8,580 nt of DNA from DASYSA01 sp036003885 (GTDB lineage: Bacteria; Acidobacteriota; Blastocatellia; UBA7656): positions 1 through 8,580 of the forward strand of contig DASYSA010000182.1 of assembly GCA_036003885.1 (NCBI GenBank), given 5' to 3'. How positions within the stretch are numbered: the stretch's first letter is position 1; every line of letters starts with the position of its first letter. The notes under the pieces were generated by a model. The model had not been told where the DNA came from, did not search any database, and saw only the letters and a list, made by a program, of their open reading frames with translations. The position numbers and the translations under genes are program-made. Of this stretch, positions 7,209-8,580 are shown one piece after another.

Positions 7209-7453
7209 TACTTCCAGATTCGATAATGGCTTTCCTGAACGAGGCGGCGCTGCAATCTCGCACCAAGGTGCCTGACCGTGACGCGTCGCTCTTTCTGTCG
7301 GGCGTGCTTGATTCCTTCTCGCTTGTCGATTTCGTGACTGTTATCGAGAGCGAATGCGGCATCAAGGTTGAGGATGCGGACTTGCGTCCCGAAAACTTCG
7401 ACACAATCTCGCGAGTCGAAGCTTTTATCGCGCGAGCCACCGTAACGAAATGA
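7205..7453 (+). CDS. Stand-alone acyl carrier protein (DltC-like phosphopantetheine site)
   Basis: This 82-residue cytoplasmic carrier protein holds acyl groups as thioesters on a 4'-phosphopantetheine arm. The attachment motif GVLDSFSLVDF places the modified serine at Ser37. The rest fits the four-helix ACP shape: an acidic helix after the motif (VIESECGIKV), then the ENFDTISRVEAFI segment typical of stand-alone ACPs and D-alanyl carrier proteins. The DSF triplet, in place of the common DSL of fatty-acid AcpP, resembles DltC (LLDSFGTVEL). The start is TTG at 7205, overlapping the previous stop as TTGA and preceded by a strong double Shine-Dalgarno. An ATG at 7226 would give 75 residues. The gene overlaps the synthase gene by ATGA, so the two should be made together. 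Its donor enzyme and cargo are inferred only from the neighbours. It is too divergent to be confidently called the housekeeping AcpP. Confidence 0.88.
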   Translation: MILPDSIMAFLNEAALQSRTKVPDRDASLFLSGVLDSFSLVDFVTVIESECGIKVEDADLRPENFDTISRVEAFIARATVTK

Positions 7454-8472
7454 GCTGCTACATCATCGGCGCCGGAGCTGCTGTGCCGGAGCGCGTCGTC
7501 GCCAACGCCGAGCTCGCACCTCTGCTTGGGGTCACCGCCGACTGGATTGAATCAACCTCAGGCATTCGCGAACGGAGATGGGTCACGGCTGAGCAGTCGA
7601 CCTCAGACCTCGCAGTCGCGGCGGTGCAGGAGGCTCTGAGACACGCGGGTGTGAGCGCCGAGAAGATTGACTACTTGATCGGGTGCACGCTGTCGCCAGA
7701 CTACCAGGTTCCCGGTGTTGCGCCTCTCGTGCAACGTAAGCTGGCAGGCTGTCGACCCGTTCCGTCGGTCGATCTTAGAGTGGGCTGCGCGGCGATCCTG
7801 TACAGCCTGCAGCTCGCTCGAGGCTTGATCGCATCGGGTGGAGCAAGGACGGTCGCGTGCTTCGGCGCAGAGGCGCAATCCAAAGGGCTCGACCTGTCGC
7901 CCCGCAGCGCAGAACTAAACATGCTATTTGGCGATGGCGCTGGCGCGCTTATTGTCAGAGGGGACGCCCACCCGGATAGCGACCAGTTTTGTCTCCGGGT
8001 GGACGACGTATTGCTCGCGAGTGACGGCAGCTTTGCTCAGGATCTGATCGTGCGCGCTCCCGGAACGGCTAATGGGGCGCGATGGATCAGCCCCGAGCAA
8101 CTAATCGGCGGTCTCCAATTTGGATCCATGAACGGGCGGAACGTGATCTTGCACGCGGTGCGCAAGTTGGCGGAGACGGCTGTCGAAATCACTGAACGGA
8201 ACGGACTCGGACTCGACGAAATTGATCTCGTGATACCGCACCAGGCCAATGGCAACCTGCTCTCGGCGCTCTCGCGCAAGCTCTCGCTCTCCCGGGAGCG
8301 GATCATCTCGAATGTAGGTCGCTACGGCAACACCGGCGGGGCGTCGGCATTTATCGCACTATGGCAGGCATACCGGGAGGAGCGGCTGAGGGCGGGCACG
8401 ACGGTTCTGATCGTCGCATTCGGCGCCGGCTTCACCTGGGGAGCGGCTCTTTGTCGGGTCACCACGGACTAA
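7450..8472 (+). CDS. 3-oxoacyl-ACP synthase III family protein (FabH-like)
   Basis: This 340-residue thiolase-fold enzyme belongs to the KAS III family, whose classic reaction condenses an acyl-CoA primer with malonyl-ACP to give a 3-oxoacyl-ACP. Family marks appear in order: WIESTSGIRERRW (32-44), the nucleophile Cys113 in VDLRVGCAAILYSL, the GDGAGALIV strand (161-169), His264 in IPHQAN, Asn294 in YGNTGGAS, and the C-terminal GAGFTWGAAL (325-334). His and Asn are 30 residues apart, as in E. coli FabH. The full Cys-His-Asn triad argues for decarboxylative condensation rather than the Cys-His-Asp acyltransfer chemistry of CerJ-type relatives. It is slightly longer than E. coli FabH (about 317 residues), mainly between Cys and His. 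ATG 7450 overlaps the carrier-protein stop by 4 nt, so that carrier is the obvious acceptor. It could instead be the housekeeping fabH, but fatty-acid genes such as fabD, fabG or fabF are absent nearby, which favours a dedicated role. Confidence 0.9.
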   Translation: MSCYIIGAGAAVPERVVANAELAPLLGVTADWIESTSGIRERRWVTAEQSTSDLAVAAVQEALRHAGVSAEKIDYLIGCTLSPDYQVPGVAPLVQRKLAGCRPVPSVDLRVGCAAILYSLQLARGLIASGGARTVACFGAEAQSKGLDLSPRSAELNMLFGDGAGALIVRGDAHPDSDQFCLRVDDVLLASDGSFAQDLIVRAPGTANGARWISPEQLIGGLQFGSMNGRNVILHAVRKLAETAVEITERNGLGLDEIDLVIPHQANGNLLSALSRKLSLSRERIISNVGRYGNTGGASAFIALWQAYREERLRAGTTVLIVAFGAGFTWGAALCRVTTD

Positions 8473-8580
8473 GTCTTCTTAAGCAATCCTTCCGGATTCT
8501 CAGGCATCGCAATGAACGGCAGGTTGCGATACAACTCGCTCACATCGAGCCCATAGCCAACGACAAAGTGATTGGGGATG
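8469..8580 (-). CDS. hpt: Hypoxanthine phosphoribosyltransferase, C-terminal fragment
   Basis: The last 36 codons of a minus-strand gene enter from the right edge and end at TAG (8471-8469). The peptide begins IPNHFVVGYGLDVSELYRNL and continues to PFIAMPENPEGLLKKT. The FVVGYGLD...YRNLPFI block is the conserved C-terminal signature of 6-oxopurine phosphoribosyltransferases. It supplies residues that contact the purine base, together with the conserved Asp near the pyrophosphate/Mg site. The enzyme salvages hypoxanthine and guanine to IMP and GMP in the cytoplasm. The N-terminal part is outside the window. The gene converges on the synthase gene, and their stop codons interleave within 8469-8472, so there is no intergenic space. 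A functional link to the acylation operon is unlikely. Confidence 0.88.
   Translation of the reverse strand, partial: IPNHFVVGYGLDVSELYRNLPFIAMPENPEGLLKKT

Noticed and set aside
1..8580. Mobile element, CRISPR array, tRNA or rRNA
   Set aside because: No transposase or integrase motifs, regularly spaced direct repeats, cloverleaf-like sequence or rRNA-like stretches were seen on either strand.

Overview
The window looks like a chromosomal segment of a moderately GC-rich, Gram-negative-type bacterium. The paired IPT/TIG plus NHL architecture and the short A/T-rich intergenic repeats of the GAAATTCG and ACTGAAA kind are reminiscent of soil Acidobacteriota, perhaps Blastocatellia. That is a weak inference from impression, because no rRNA or other marker gene is present. 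No mobile element, CRISPR array, tRNA or rRNA was seen.

Layout: (1) 1-220 is non-coding and holds a nested inverted repeat, then a short 7-bp tandem repeat that runs into the next gene's stop codon. (2) 221-2458, minus strand, encodes a secreted protein with four IPT/TIG-like Ig domains followed by a six-bladed NHL beta-propeller. (3) 2459-2915 is a divergent intergenic region with a long A/T-rich inverted repeat and a small GC-rich hairpin. (4) 2916-8472, plus strand, is a five-gene run: SGNH/GDSL protein A, an MBOAT membrane O-acyltransferase, SGNH/GDSL protein B (a paralogue of A), a stand-alone acyl carrier protein and a ketoacyl-ACP synthase III. The last four genes are tightly packed: a 7-nt gap, then two 4-nt overlaps. 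(5) From 8469 to the window edge, minus strand, is the C-terminal end of hypoxanthine phosphoribosyltransferase (hpt). Its stop codon interleaves with that of the synthase gene.

The five-gene run is the notable part. MBOAT plus SGNH proteins are the standard pair for O-acylation of cell-surface glycans (AlgI/AlgJ/AlgX, PatA/PatB, WssH/WssI). MBOAT plus an SGNH-like protein plus a dedicated carrier protein is the logic of the Dlt D-alanylation system (DltB/DltD/DltC). Here the carrier has a DltC-like GVLDSF phosphopantetheine site, but there is no adenylating DltA-type enzyme in the run. A KAS III with an intact Cys-His-Asn triad sits in its place. The working hypothesis is that the synthase builds a short 3-oxoacyl group on the dedicated carrier, the MBOAT passes that acyl group or its reduced form across the membrane, and the two SGNH proteins place it on, or trim it from, an exported glycan. 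The gene families are well supported; the combined pathway is inferred. The strand switches at both ends suggest that the unit is complete within the window.
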